Assembly: GCA_025558095.1 (NCBI GenBank)
Contig: JAIVFI010000021.1
Span: 124,001 to 188,000 of the forward strand
From: Hyaloraphidium curvatum
Lineage: Eukaryota; Monoblepharomycota; Hyaloraphidiomycetes; Hyaloraphidiales; Hyaloraphidiaceae
Length of the DNA stretch: 64,000 bases
Direction: 5' to 3'
Below are positions 10,993 to 21,614 of this stretch, in pieces. The notes under the pieces were generated by a model. It did not search any database. It saw only the letters and a list, made by a program, of their open reading frames with translations, and was not told where the DNA came from. A program made the translations under genes and the position numbers. Position 1 is the first letter of the stretch; each line of letters opens with the position of its first letter.

Positions 10993-11715
10993 ATGGCCTC
11001 ATCGGCACGATTTTTGTTTGCGAGAGGCACTAGAGCCGTGCCATCCCGCGTGCCGTTCCTCGGACGTGTTCCAGCACGCGGGATCGTCACTTCCATGAAC
11101 AATGTCGAGGCGAAGCAGACCATTCGGCGAGATGGGAAATTCTACACTGTCCTCAACATAGTTTCACAGTCCCAAGGCCGCGGCGGTGCTACGTTGAAGG
11201 CAAGGATCGAGGAACTCTCCAGCGGGAAGGTTGGGCTTGAGCTCGCTGGCGAGGGGATCGCGAAGTGACCTATCTCTCGACAGATCCTGTCTGATGTCTC
11301 GTTCCGACCAAATGAGAACGTGGAGGTGGTGGAACCTATTCAGCGGACCGCCAGTCTGCTCTATAGCACCAGGGACTCTGTGCATTTGATTGATCCAGAA
11401 GCGGGAGAGGAGCTGGAGGTTCCCATGAGATCCTTCGTCGGTGGAGAGGCAGCAATCGCCTTCTACGATGAGACGACTCCAATCACCCTGCTCGTCGTGG
11501 AGGACAATGTGATTCGGGCCCAGGGCCCCCAGTTCGTGACGGCAACCATCAAGAACCTTGATGAATCAAAGGGCAGCTCCGGATCGGACCACCGGCAGCA
11601 GACACGCAACGCTGTCCTTGCCAGCGGAGCGTCGGTCGTGGTTCCTACGTTCCTCAAAGTGGGCGACCAGATTCGTGTCTCTGTGCTTGAGCGGACCTTC
11701 ATCTCTCGTGTCTAA
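10993..11715 (+). CDS. Mitochondrial elongation factor P (EF-P)
   Basis: Two exons (intron 11230-11283) give about 222 residues. A presequence rich in arginine and serine (MASSARFLFARGTRAVPSR) is followed by the three small beta-barrel domains of EF-P. Domain I contains the tip loop QGRGGATLKARIEEL, joined across the intron to ILSDVSFRPNENVEVVEP. Domain II holds LIDPEAGEELEVP. Domain III contains the TFLKVGDQIRV block near the end. EF-P binds between the P and E sites of the bacterial-type ribosome and relieves stalling at polyproline; here it should act on mitoribosomes. The tip residue is arginine, as in the arginine-type EF-P group, but modification cannot be judged. The ATG at 10993 fits the presequence. 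Confidence 0.88.
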
Positions 11716-12046
11716 GGAGCACCGATGATGGATCGCGGTGCGGCCCAAGCCTCGCTCCAACGAGGTCGACGATATCAACGGGCTCCATACCAGCTCACTC
11801 CCTGGATTGGTTGGCGACTGGCGGTTGACCGGATGGCTTTCACATCTGGCCGGCGCCGCAGCGTTGACCGACGCCTTCTAGCTAGCTCGATTAGCTCGCT
11901 GTAGTTTTGGCGACTAGATTTCTTCCCCTGGAAAGCCAAAAAGGTTGCGGTTCGAGTGGCCGCGTGGGCGCGATTGGGCGCGATCGTCGTGCTGGTGGCC
12001 CAGCGCGAGCGGTGCGGTCGGCCACCAAGCCCTCCTTTCCCGCACC
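11716..12046. other. Intergenic region upstream of a Zn2Cys6 gene
   Basis: About 330 bases between the EF-P stop and the ATG of the transcription factor. Both flanking genes are on plus, so this holds the EF-P 3' end and the next promoter. I see no repeat, RNA gene or credible short gene here. Confidence 0.5.
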
Positions 12047-14586
12047 ATGGCGACCTTTGACTTCGACGACGACGGCTCCGTTGCAAACTTTGGCCTGGAC
12101 GCGGCCGGCGCCGAGAAGCGGACGAGGGTCGAGACTGCTTGTGACTTGTTGGTGTCCCCCGCCGCGGTTCCGCTCCAGCGCGGCCCTGACGTGCCTTTTC
12201 CGTCAGCTGCATCGTTCGCAAGATAAAGTGCGATGCTGGACAGCCGTGCAACCAGTGCTCGAAGCGCAACCGCCCCGAATGCCTCTACACGAAGCAGCGC
12301 AAGGCCAAAGGACCCGGCCGGCGGAGGACGTCGAAAAACACCGTGCAGCAGCTCGAGGCCAAGATCAAGGTGCTCGAGACGTTGGTCGGAGCGCGCCCCC
12401 TGGAGGAGGAAGCGACAATTCTGCTCAACGGCGCCGCTGGACTGGAGCTTAGCGACCCGGCTCATCTCCCCGCCTCTCTTCCCGGAACGTTCCCCTTTCC
12501 CGCTGCGACGAGCTCTTTCTCTGCGTCCAGCTCTTTCTCTTCGATCTTGGGGATCGTCGACTCTGGTCTGAATCAACCGGGGCACGGCGCCTTCTGGCCG
12601 CCGCCAGCGGCCGTTCCGCGGATCGCCAACCCAGATCCGGCCACCGCCGCGGCCTTCATGCTGAACGCTACCCCGCGGGTTCACCGCCCCTTGTCGCTCT
12701 TCGAGTCCGATCTCCCGGATTCCAACGTCATGAACTCCCTTTTCCGCGTCTACCGCGATACTTTGGCCAACCTGATCCTCTATTCTCCTCAAGCCTTGCG
12801 ATACTCGGAGGCATCCCCCCTGCTCCGATTGGCGATGTCTGCCGTGGCGGCGCGCTATATTCCGGAATGCGCGTCGTTCGGCGAGGAGCTGTTCGCGCGG
12901 GGCCGCGCCCTCTTGCAGCCGACGTTGTCTGGCGACGTGGCACCCACGATCGACGTCATGCAGGGCCTTATCAATATGGTCATGTACGCCGGCGTCTCTA
13001 ACGACGAGGGGGAATTGCTCTGGTCCCACAGGATGTTGCGCCAGCTCACGAGCTACGCGAAGGAGCTTGGGCTCGACGACGAAAGAAAGGTCGCGGTCAC
13101 CAGGAACTGGAGCGGGGAGACTGTCCAGGAACGGGACCTGAATCTGCGAAGGGCACTCTTTTGGACCGTCTTCTGCTTCGAACAGCACTTCGTTCTTATG
13201 GACACTTTCCGCGGAGCGTTCCGGGACAGCGACGTCAATGTGGGGCTCCCGTGGGCCTACGAGACCGAGTGGATCCATTCCTCTCAGCCTCCGATCCGTT
13301 TGACAAAGTTCGACAGCGGCATCGGGGAGCTCGCATACTCGCCGTACGCGAGGACCATTTTCCTCCACCACATCATCAGGCGGCTCACGGATGTCGTGAT
13401 GGAATCTCACGACCATGTGCTCAAGACCAACGATTTCTCCATACCCCCGGACCTCGTCCAGAAGCGCACGTGGATTCGCGATAAGCTCAAGGAGTACTAC
13501 AATGCCGAGGTCCAGTACGCGCATCAGGAGGCTCACCAGTTCTCGGACGTTCTCGTCCCCCAGTCACCTGGCGGTGAGGCGGCGGACGCGGAGGAAGCTG
13601 GAAGCGGAATGTTCACCGCGCCGCTCGTCGACCGCAACGGAACGCTGATCGACGAGCCCGCCGGAGGGAGCCGTGTCTTCTTCACGAAGCTTCAAGCGCG
13701 GAACTCTCTGTCGGGCAAAGCCATTGTTTACCACGGATTGAGTGCCTTCGTCGGCTGCCCTCGTGAAGATCTCGAGGCCTTCTTTGACATAACGTGAACA
13801 TTCGAACGTTGTTCCGTGTCAACAAGTTGCTGACCTTTCCGTCCTAGAAACGTGGGTATTGAACCCATTTCCAAGTTTGAACGCCAGCAGGCCAAGGAGC
13901 GCTTGACGCGGTGGATCAATCTTCCCGTGGTTCACGCTGCCCGCAAAGCTGCTGCCGGACCCGACGCTCCCGTGGATCTCCTCGAAGAGGAAGCCGCGCG
14001 AAACGTGCTGGAGTGTTTCGAGCACGTCGCCGGCCTAACCACTCAGCTCCAGCATCTCATGAACGTCAACCCTTCGATCAGCTTCGTACATCCGCTCACC
14101 CTCTGGTGCATTTGGGTCTGTGGGATCATCGACCTGGCGCGCTTCGTGCTCAGCACGGCCATGCCCGATCCCGCCCTGGACGCTCGGATTCCTTTCATGC
14201 TGCAGGTCCTGCGGCACGTGACCGTAAAGCACTCGTGGCCGTTTGCAGCCAGCTTCATCGAAGGGTTCTCGCGGATGTTCGAGTGGGCCATGCGGTCAAA
14301 GGCCAACCAGGTGGTCGCGACCCTGACATCGCAGCCCGTTGATGACCGCATGCTGGACAACGGTCTGCGATTCACGCCTTGCAGCGTTTCTAGCGAAGCC
14401 GGCGGCAACCGGTCGACACCATCCAGCGGTCCTGCTCGCCGCAGCCCTGCGGATTCGGTATCCCCGCCGCCGGACGCCTTTGACTCGGGACCCACGATGC
14501 GAACCATCGGGGACCTGCAAAACACTCTCTCCTCGGCCCTTCTGGTCAGCAACTTCGACGACCTTGATGCTGTTTTGAATTCTTAA
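12047..14586 (+). CDS. Zn2Cys6 fungal transcription factor (808 aa)
   Basis: Three exons: 12047-12147, 12207-13793 and 13848-14586. The first intron lies inside the zinc cluster. Once removed, the motif reads ACDFCIVRKIKCDAGQPCNQC then SKRNRPECLY, a canonical C-x2-C-x6-C-x5-C-x2-C-x6-C binuclear cluster. It is followed by a basic linker (KAKGPGRRRTSK) and a short coiled coil (VQQLEAKIKVLETLV). The middle region, with RRALFWTVFCFEQHFVLMD, matches the fungal-specific regulatory domain found in this family. The C-terminal third is helical and ends in a serine/proline-rich tail. Such proteins bind CGG-type half-sites as dimers in the nucleus. Target genes cannot be told from the sequence. All junctions keep the frame open. 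Confidence 0.9.
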
Positions 14587-14655
14587 AGTGTGTCTGAATT
14601 GATCAAGTGTACACAGGGTTGCCATGTCGAAATCATCAAAGACAGAGCTTGACCA

Positions 14656-16360
14656 TCAAGAACAACATCCAGATCCTCCGCCCGTGCCGCAGGCGCAGCC
14701 GCCCGCGCAGGCTGCGCACCCGTCCACAGCGCCGTCGCCACAGGCGCACGACGTCCCACCCCCGCAGCACGACGAGACGGCCCCGCAGCAGCCTCCATCC
14801 TCGCCATGCGACTCCTCGAGCGGATCCTTATCATGCTCGCAATGTCCCGCGCAGCTATCGCATATGCCGGTTGCCGTGTAGCAGCCGCAGGCGCACAACT
14901 GCAGCTGCCCGAGGCCGACCGCCGTTGTCGGTGGAGCCGACTGCACGTCCTTGGAAGAGCAGCACGACGAAGTGGTCCGCGCCTCAGCAGCCTGGACCCC
15001 GGCAGAGTGAGCTGCGCTTGAGCCGACCAGACCAGCAATTCCGCGGTCAACATTGACCGAAGCAGATATCGCCTGTGCGGGCTGGAATACACCGGGGTGA
15101 AGAGAACCGGGGGGCACTCCAGCAGCGGGAATGGAACCAAAGGCTGCGCTGCTCCCCGTAGCGACGTGGTGCCACGGCCCCAAATCACCGCCGTGTATGG
15201 AGGGGAAAGGAGACGTGCCAACGCCGTTGTAGGGCAGTCCGTGCATCATCATCGATGGGTCGTAGAAGAGCTGCTGCTGTTGGGGAACAGAGACCGCATG
15301 CGGAAGGCCGCCTTGAGCCTGGGTCCAGCCCATTGTCGGCAAGATCCCTTGGTGAAAGGGCGAACCTGCGTCGGCGGCAAACAGACCATCTCCCTGCGGC
15401 ATCTGCCAGTCTGGAGCGCCTGCCATTCCGTAGCCCGAGCCACTGGCCAGACCATCGTCGACAATGAACCAGTTCCGGTCCGCTTCGTGCGGAACATGTC
15501 CCAAACCCGCCGGATCCGGATCGAAGGATGATTGTCCGGGATCGCGCGACTTCTTAGCCGAGCGTCTCGGCTCCGCGGCCGCCAAAGGGACGCCGAACTC
15601 GCCCCCGGCTCCGGCCGCCGTCATCTCGCCTCCTTTGGCTCCGCGCGATTTCGCGCTTCGGGGCAATTTGGAGCAGATGCACGTGCCGCCGAGCTTGCAA
15701 GAGCAGGGATTCTCTAGCGGCGGGATCAGAAAGGACCGCGCAGGTGTGCCAAGGATCCCACCTATCGCCATCTGCCATTCCTTGTCGTTCTGCACGTCGG
15801 TGAGTCGGATCTCCCGGAAAGCAACCCGCACTTCGTAGGATTCGGTGTTCGAGGCGGAAACCGAATCCAGCGAAGCTGTCCCGTCGTCGCCGGCAGCGCT
15901 CGCAGCGTCGCTCGCATCGCTCCTTGCCCCCTTCTCCTTCTTCGCGTTCTTGCTGGGAACGACCACCAGCAGATTGACGTTCGAGTCCGCCTCGAGGCGC
16001 GCCTTGACCGCACCGGCCACGCCGGGGTCGTCGGGCGTGAAGCTGAGCGACAAGCCCGCTTCCTCGAACAGAACTTTGCGCCGGGTCAGCGCGAGACCAT
16101 GCTTCCACGTCAGAAAGAGACGCACTTTCGATATTTTTGCGCAGCTCGCCCCTCATGACCTGTCCTGCGATGCCGCAGACGCACTTGACGTGGCTCCCGC
16201 ACTTCTCGCTCCGCCTCGACTTGCAGTGGTCGCACTGCGTCGACGGACGACCCTTGTTCCGGATCTCCTTCAGCGGCCGGTCCACATGCTTGCAGGTGGC
16301 CGGGCGATGGCCTCCGATACACTTCTCGCAGGCGAATCGGAACCCGCCGTACGTGATCAT
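14656..16360 (-). CDS. Copper-fist transcription factor (CUF1/ACE1/MAC1 type)
   Basis: Two exons (16360-16126 and 16073-14656) give about 550 residues. The protein opens with the copper-fist DNA-binding domain: FACEKCIGGHRPATCKHVDR supplies the CysCysCysHis zinc site, and NKGRPSTQCDHCK holds the KGRP minor-groove arm; HVKCVCG completes it. Two cysteine clusters follow: PCSCKLGGTCICSK near residue 215 and a long CxC/CC-rich tail in the last ~120 residues, for example GGCCGAVSSCC. Clusters of this kind bind Cu(I) and control activity in ACE1, MAC1 and CUF1. Whether this one activates copper uptake or detoxification cannot be decided. It is divergent from the MFS transporter with 225 bases between starts. 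I did not find a TTTGCTC-type copper element there. Confidence 0.9.
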
Positions 16361-16585
16361 GGCGAGCCGGCAACCGGCCCCTCGGCGGGCTCCGTGTCAG
16401 GAACGATGCAGTCTTCGGCTTCCCGTGCCGGAAATGAGACCAGGACGGTCGGGAAGGGCGTGCGGTAAGGAAAGGCTGGGACAGACGATGAGCGCTTTTC
16501 GCCGCGCGCCGCGCGGCCCTCGACGCCCCGCCACTGCCTCCGTCGTGTCGAACACTCCGGCGTCCGATTTCATGGTCGGTTTTCT

Positions 16586-18160
16586 ATGTCCAATGAGCCG
16601 GAGACTCGCTTGGATTCCTTGACATTAGCTGGCAACGAGAATCTGGAGGGAATTCGCACGCTCGACGGGGATGGGAAGGACATCGGCTCCGCCCTCGACG
16701 GAAAGACGAGCGGAACGGTCGAAAAGAACAAAATAGCGGCGGGAATTGACGAAAAGAACGAAACTGCACCAGGGACGGAGGATTGGGACAGAAGGACGAG
16801 CGACGGCGGCACCAGTCCCGAAAGGGAGACAAAGGCCGTGTATCCTCTGGAGACATCAGCTTACTCGGATGGCGCCCTCGGCAACACTCCTGAGTCGGAG
16901 AAAGATTTGGACCCCCTGGATCCAGCTGCATACCCCGAGGGCGGTCTGCGAGCGTGGCTCGTCGTCTTTTCGTCGTTCCTGATCCAATTCATCCTCATCG
17001 GCTTTCGGGACAGCTTCGGAGTTTTGCAGCGTTACTGGGTTTTCAATGAGACGTTTCCCGGGAGCAACAACGTCTCAATATCGTTTATCGGTACTGTCGG
17101 GGCCTGCGGCTTCGCCCTGTTCGGACCTCCTGCTGGCCGGATTGCAGATCGCTGGGGTTACCAAAAGACTGCTGCTTTAGGAGGACTCGTCGTCGCCGCC
17201 GGATTCATTATCGGCTCCTTCGGCACCGAACTGTACCAATTGTACTTGTCGCTTTCCCTTTTTTTCATGGTTGGGCTCCCGCTGGCCTACTATCCCGCCG
17301 TCTCCGCTCCACAGACGTACTTTCTTCGCAGGCGGAGCCTGGCGTTTGGAATCTCGGTCGCCGGGTCAGGCTTGGGCGGATTCGCGATCACAAACATCCT
17401 GCAGAAGCTCATCGATTCCGTCGGGTGGAGGAACGCACTCAGGATCATTGGCGCCGTCGGTGGCGTTTGCGTGATCCTCGTCGCGCTGCTTCTCAAGCCC
17501 CGGCTCGTCGCCAGCAAACGGGGCGCGCCCTACCAGTGGCATTTCTTCCGGGACCCCAACTTCCTGAAGCTGTTCTTCTTACAATTTTTTGCGGGATTGG
17601 GATTCTACATTCCCGCGTACTACGTCCCTTCTTTCGGTTCCAACATCGGCGTGCCCCCCGCAACGTCATCGTTCATCCTGTCGATTCAGTCGATATCGAG
17701 CTTCTGCGGACGCCTGTCAATACCAATGATTGGGAACTTCACCGGCCAGTTCAACATCTTCCTCTTTGCGCTTGCAATCCAGGGGATCGCTGTCGTCGGG
17801 ATACTGGCCCCTGCCCAGACTGCAGCCCAGATGTACGGTTTTGTTGTAGTCTACGGATACTTTTCTGGCGGCTACACCTCGACCGGTACCATGGTCATCG
17901 CCGACGTACTAGGAATCTCCGATCTTTCGACGAAGCTCGGACATGTTTTCTTGGCCATCTTGCCGGGGCAGCTTGCCGGGCCGTCGATCGCGGGAGCCTT
18001 GATTGATCGGACAACTGTGATACTTCCCGACGGGACACGGCAATCGAGCTACTGGGGAGCGTTCATTTTCGCCGCAGTCATGTTGTTTCCAATGTCGTGG
18101 CTCTTTGTGTTGTGGCTGCGAATGGACCGGGCAAAGGGGAAGATCGTCGCACGGGTTTGA
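16586..18160 (+). CDS. MFS transporter, monocarboxylate (MCT) type
   Basis: A single-exon gene of 524 residues. A hydrophilic N-terminal part of about 110 residues ends in YPEGGLRAWLVVFSSF, the start of the first helix and a hallmark of fungal monocarboxylate-porter homologues. About twelve hydrophobic helices follow, with the MFS loop-2 motif GRIADRWGY and the helix-8/9 segment FCGRLSIPMIGNF. The C-terminus is short (RMDRAKGKIVARV). It should sit in the plasma membrane and move a small carboxylate or related metabolite with protons; the substrate is unknown. The ATG at 16586 is the first in a long open frame. A shared promoter with the copper-fist gene is suggested by the head-to-head layout. 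Confidence 0.88.
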   Translation: MSNEPETRLDSLTLAGNENLEGIRTLDGDGKDIGSALDGKTSGTVEKNKIAAGIDEKNETAPGTEDWDRRTSDGGTSPERETKAVYPLETSAYSDGALGNTPESEKDLDPLDPAAYPEGGLRAWLVVFSSFLIQFILIGFRDSFGVLQRYWVFNETFPGSNNVSISFIGTVGACGFALFGPPAGRIADRWGYQKTAALGGLVVAAGFIIGSFGTELYQLYLSLSLFFMVGLPLAYYPAVSAPQTYFLRRRSLAFGISVAGSGLGGFAITNILQKLIDSVGWRNALRIIGAVGGVCVILVALLLKPRLVASKRGAPYQWHFFRDPNFLKLFFLQFFAGLGFYIPAYYVPSFGSNIGVPPATSSFILSIQSISSFCGRLSIPMIGNFTGQFNIFLFALAIQGIAVVGILAPAQTAAQMYGFVVVYGYFSGGYTSTGTMVIADVLGISDLSTKLGHVFLAILPGQLAGPSIAGALIDRTTVILPDGTRQSSYWGAFIFAAVMLFPMSWLFVLWLRMDRAKGKIVARV

Positions 18161-18290
18161 GAGTGACTCTGGCATGGCGGCCAAGGGGGAAGCAATGGAG
18201 TGGAGAGTGAATATGGCGTGGCGGCCAAGAAAGAAGGTCGTCGCACGGGGTTGAGAGGAGAGTGACTCTGGCATGGTGTGAAGTGGTCGT
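18155..18290 (+). repeat. Degenerate ~47-50-bp tandem repeat, three units
   Basis: Directly after the transporter stop codon, a unit beginning GAGAGTGACTCTGGCATGG recurs near 18160, 18205 and 18256. The second copy has diverged (gaatatggcgtgg). The last coding bases of the transporter (gtcgtcgcacggg) also recur about 95 bases downstream. This suggests local slippage that copied the gene's 3' end. Confidence 0.7.
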
Positions 18291-18351
18291 GAACGGGACT
18301 AGAGGGTGTGCACTTCCGTTTGTTCCCGATTCCAGAAGTCCAGCTGTCAAG

Positions 18352-19818
18352 CTAACTCGAAGGGCCAAAGACGACGACGTCGCCGACCCTGGCCTGGAAC
18401 CTCCATCCGTTTCTCTTCAGGTGGTTGCAGATGGCGGGGTGGAGTTTCGAGCGGTTCGAAGAAGAGTGGAGGCCGCGACCGGTGATGATCCGGAACTGGC
18501 GGCGCGTGTCCCTCGCCTGGCCGTAGCTCCAACCAAAATAGAACGCGTTCAGCGCGTCATCGACGGCCTCCAGTGCCTCCTTTATGAAGAGGCCATGGAG
18601 GTCGAGCTGATTGCCGTCGGAGCGCGCCACGAGGGTCTCGGCAGCGAGCCTGTTGAAACGCTCCATCTGCTCCCGCGCCTCCCTTCCCAGCGAGGCGTAG
18701 TACTGTGCGGATCCCTGGCCGGTCAGGTTCCTGCGTGCACTGGCGTCGCTGGCCCGTCTGAACAGCTCCACGGACCGGTTGTGCATGTCGAGCGCCTTCA
18801 GGCGGTACTCTTTCCACGGTTCCGCGCCGGAAACGCGCGGGCGAGACGGGCTTCCGAATCGTTCCCTGCTAGCCATGGCGCTCTCGGGCTGCAACCCGAT
18901 GGCAGCAGCCTCCAGCTTGGTTCCAAGGGAGGCTCCGATCGGCGTCCGTACGCCTCTCCGTCCTTTCTTCTTGAGCTTTCTCAAGGCACTGTCCGTCCCA
19001 TGTAACAGGCAGCCGGCCTCGCCTCCCTTCCGGCTCCGACACTGGTAGTCGCACAAGCCAGCGTCGATGACGTCGAGCACATCGTTAGGCAGTCCGGTAT
19101 GCTGCGCGTAGTCCTGCATCGCCACGATCCAATCAAAGAGCTCGGGCCCGTCGAGCTCCGGAAACCTTGCGCAGAGCTCCTGCAGCCGCGATCGCGGGAC
19201 CTGGGGAAACACATCGACCAGAAACTCCAGCGCTGATGCTTCCGCCATCATGGCGCCCAGCTCCCGTTCAAAATCGGAATCCTCCGACTCCGTGGCACTA
19301 CGTTCCTCATCGTAGCTCATGGTAGAGGTCCCATCGTCCTCGCGGATGTCTTCGTCTGCCACAAATACCTCTGTGGCCGACGGCGTTGGCGCCGCTCTAG
19401 TGAGAGCATCGAGGGCGGCGTCCAGGTCCATGTCGTGGTCCAACAGCGCCGACTGGGCGAGCGTCAGATCGATGTCCGGCAAGACAGACAATAGTTGGGC
19501 GATGCCCAGGTCCAGAGCGTGTTCATCGTAGCCCCGTGGGCCGGGCGGCCGATCCTGCGGCTTCCCCGCCGATGCTGTCCGTGCCGGTGTGGAATCGCTC
19601 CTCCGAGCCCCGGCACGCAAAGCACCCGACCCCTGCAGGCGCATTGCCGTTGTGGAACGTGTTCGTTGAGGGCTCGGCGATGCCGAGGCAGCCCTCGCAA
19701 GATCCGGGTTCCCCGGTGGCGGACGGCCGCGGTTTCCATTGTCAGGGCCCTCCTCCGCGTCCAGAACGGCAAAATAGGAGGGCACTACAGTTCCCTGACG
19801 CCCACTCGGCCGATCCAT
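18352..19818 (-). CDS. CUE and Smr domain protein, Cue2-like (no-go decay endonuclease family)
   Basis: A single-exon gene of about 488 residues. Helical segments LDLGIAQLLSVLPDIDLTLA (~residues 100-120) and LEFLVDVFPQVPRSRLQELC (~200-220) look like two CUE or CUE-like ubiquitin-binding units. The C-terminal third has the DUF1771 segment YASLGREAREQMERFN, followed at once by an Smr domain with LDLHGLFIKEALEAV and the ITGRGLHSSSNRSKLHPA block. This domain order matches yeast Cue2, which cleaves mRNA at stalled ribosomes. The Smr motifs LDLHG and GRGxHS are both present, so nuclease function is plausible. I used the ATG at 19818; an upstream in-frame GTG is ignored. It is divergent from the jacalin-like gene. 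Confidence 0.85.
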   Translation of the reverse strand: MDRPSGRQGTVVPSYFAVLDAEEGPDNGNRGRPPPGNPDLARAASASPSPQRTRSTTAMRLQGSGALRAGARRSDSTPARTASAGKPQDRPPGPRGYDEHALDLGIAQLLSVLPDIDLTLAQSALLDHDMDLDAALDALTRAAPTPSATEVFVADEDIREDDGTSTMSYDEERSATESEDSDFERELGAMMAEASALEFLVDVFPQVPRSRLQELCARFPELDGPELFDWIVAMQDYAQHTGLPNDVLDVIDAGLCDYQCRSRKGGEAGCLLHGTDSALRKLKKKGRRGVRTPIGASLGTKLEAAAIGLQPESAMASRERFGSPSRPRVSGAEPWKEYRLKALDMHNRSVELFRRASDASARRNLTGQGSAQYYASLGREAREQMERFNRLAAETLVARSDGNQLDLHGLFIKEALEAVDDALNAFYFGWSYGQARDTRRQFRIITGRGLHSSSNRSKLHPAICNHLKRNGWRFQARVGDVVVFGPSS

Positions 19819-20019
19819 GCCAGATTTACGCAAGTCGGGCACAACAGTGCGCGGTTCGCCGTACGCGTCTCATCAGCAGGCGAAACTCGTCGCATCGAGC
19901 AGGTCGCGGAATCGAGCAGGCCGTGGAATCGATCGTTTCTGCGGTCATTCTGCAACCGAAGATTGCTTTCGAACATTGAAGGTCGCTCTGCGCGGCGGAC
20001 TGCAGACGCACGAGGCGCG

Positions 20020-21335
20020 ATGGCGGACGCAGCGCGACCGGCGGCGAAGGACCCCATCTATCGTCTCCTGGACATTCTCATACCCCTCCTTCAGTACTAT
20101 GGCTTCTATCTGCTCATCATCGGCGGCTCCATTTGGTACCTGTGGCCGCGGGTGGTCGGGGAGAGGCTCTCCCGCGTCGTCTCTCCCCCCGAGGACCCCG
20201 AAGTCCAGGAGCGAAAGCGTCGCGAAGCTTGGCTCCGCAGGCAGGAGGAGATGGAGCAGGCGGCTGCGGAGAGAAGGCGGCAGCGGGAACAGGAACTTGC
20301 CGAAGCGAGTGCGGCTTCGCAGGCGGAGCCGAAGCCCGTGCCGATCCCGCCGCCTGAACCTCCGGCGCCCCGATTGCCTCCTGTCGAAGCGGTGCGCGAG
20401 GCATGGGGTCGGGTGTCATCCGTGACTGCGTCTGGAGCTTCTTCGAACTCGGAATCGCCCGCCTCCCCCGTCTTGGGTTCCGCGGAACGGGTTAGCGAGC
20501 CCGTGCCAGAACCGACCGCTGCCGAAGTCGTTGGGACTGGACCGATCATGGATAGGACCTCATCCGAGGACACAACTTCTTCTACTGAGGACACGGAAGC
20601 CGAGAGCGTGCCCCGATCGGCCGCCGAGGAAACACCTGCTACCTCGCCGCCGAACAACCCGCCGAGTGCTGCTGTTCAGCTCCCCTCGGCTCCCGAACCG
20701 CACCTGAACGCCTACAATCCCAACCCCTACGCCGACCGGCCCCCGCCCCCCATCTTCGTCGACCTCGACCCCGAAGCCGAGGCCGAGCTCGTGCGCTCGC
20801 CCCTGTACGGCAGCGACACCTCGCCCTCCCCTCGGGGCAACGACTTCTCCCACCCCTTCCGGATCCTCTGGACCCCCGGCGCCCACCGCACCCCCCATCC
20901 CTCCTTCCGCGCCCCCACGCTGCTTCGGATCGTCGTTTTCGCGGGGCTGTACCTGGACGGCCTCGAGTTCCAGTTCCGGGACGCCGACACGGTCCGGGTG
21001 GGCAGGACCTCGGGCACGGTGGCGGGGCAGATCGAGATCCGGCACGGGGACTACATCAGGCGGGTGCACGTTCGGAGCGGGGAATGGGTGGACGCGCTCG
21101 CGGCCGTCATCTCGGGCGGGAGAGAGGTGGGTTCTTTGCAGTCCAACAGGCGGCGTGGCGGGATGCTGATCCGATTCGCGCGCAGCTTCCGTGGTGCGGG
21201 GGCACGGGGGGCGAGATGCACGAGTTCGAGCCGCCGATCAACACGAGGATCGTCGGGTTCTGGGGATATGCGGGGTATGAACAGGGGATTGACGGGTTTG
21301 GCGTGGTCTGCGCGCCCGTGTCCATCAAGGAGTGA
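20020..21335 (+). CDS. Single-pass membrane protein with charged coiled coil and C-terminal jacalin-like lectin domain
   Basis: Two exons (intron 21127-21185) give about 418 residues. Residues ~25-45 form one membrane helix (YYGFYLLIIGGSIWYLW). An arginine/glutamate-rich helix follows (ERKRREAWLRRQEEMEQAAA), recalling the helix and VCP-binding region of selenoprotein S. Then comes a ~170-residue proline/serine-rich linker. The C-terminal ~120 residues show jacalin features: IEIRHGDYIRRVHVRSGEWV, then across the intron PWCGGTGGEMHEFEPP and GYEQGIDGFGVVCAP. The jacalin fold binds mannose or galactose glycans. The combination suggests a glycan-recognising membrane adaptor, perhaps at the ER. That role is inferred, and the similarity to selenoprotein S rests on helix layout only. 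Confidence 0.75.
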
Positions 21336-21614
21336 AGGACCGTAGGAAATGTCCGCGCACTGCTATTGTTCTCGGTCAGCTTGTGGGCGATTTCCTCATT
21401 CAGATGTAGAAAAGTTTCGAATTGCTAGCAGGAGGGTAGATGCTTCATTTTGATTAGAGAAATTAAAAAATGAATCCGAGGTGATAAATGCCTCGGTCCG
21501 ACGATTTTGTGGCGATTCGAAGTGCTCACCGAGCCACGTCACCGTCCATCGCGCCGATTCCCATCCCCTCTCTCCGCCGCCGTTTCCGCCTTTCCGCGCC
21601 ACGTAAACGACATC

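Noticed and set aside
14607-15056. Plus-strand frames opposite the cysteine-rich tail of the copper-fist gene
   Set aside because: They are the antisense of CxC-rich coding sequence and lack family features.
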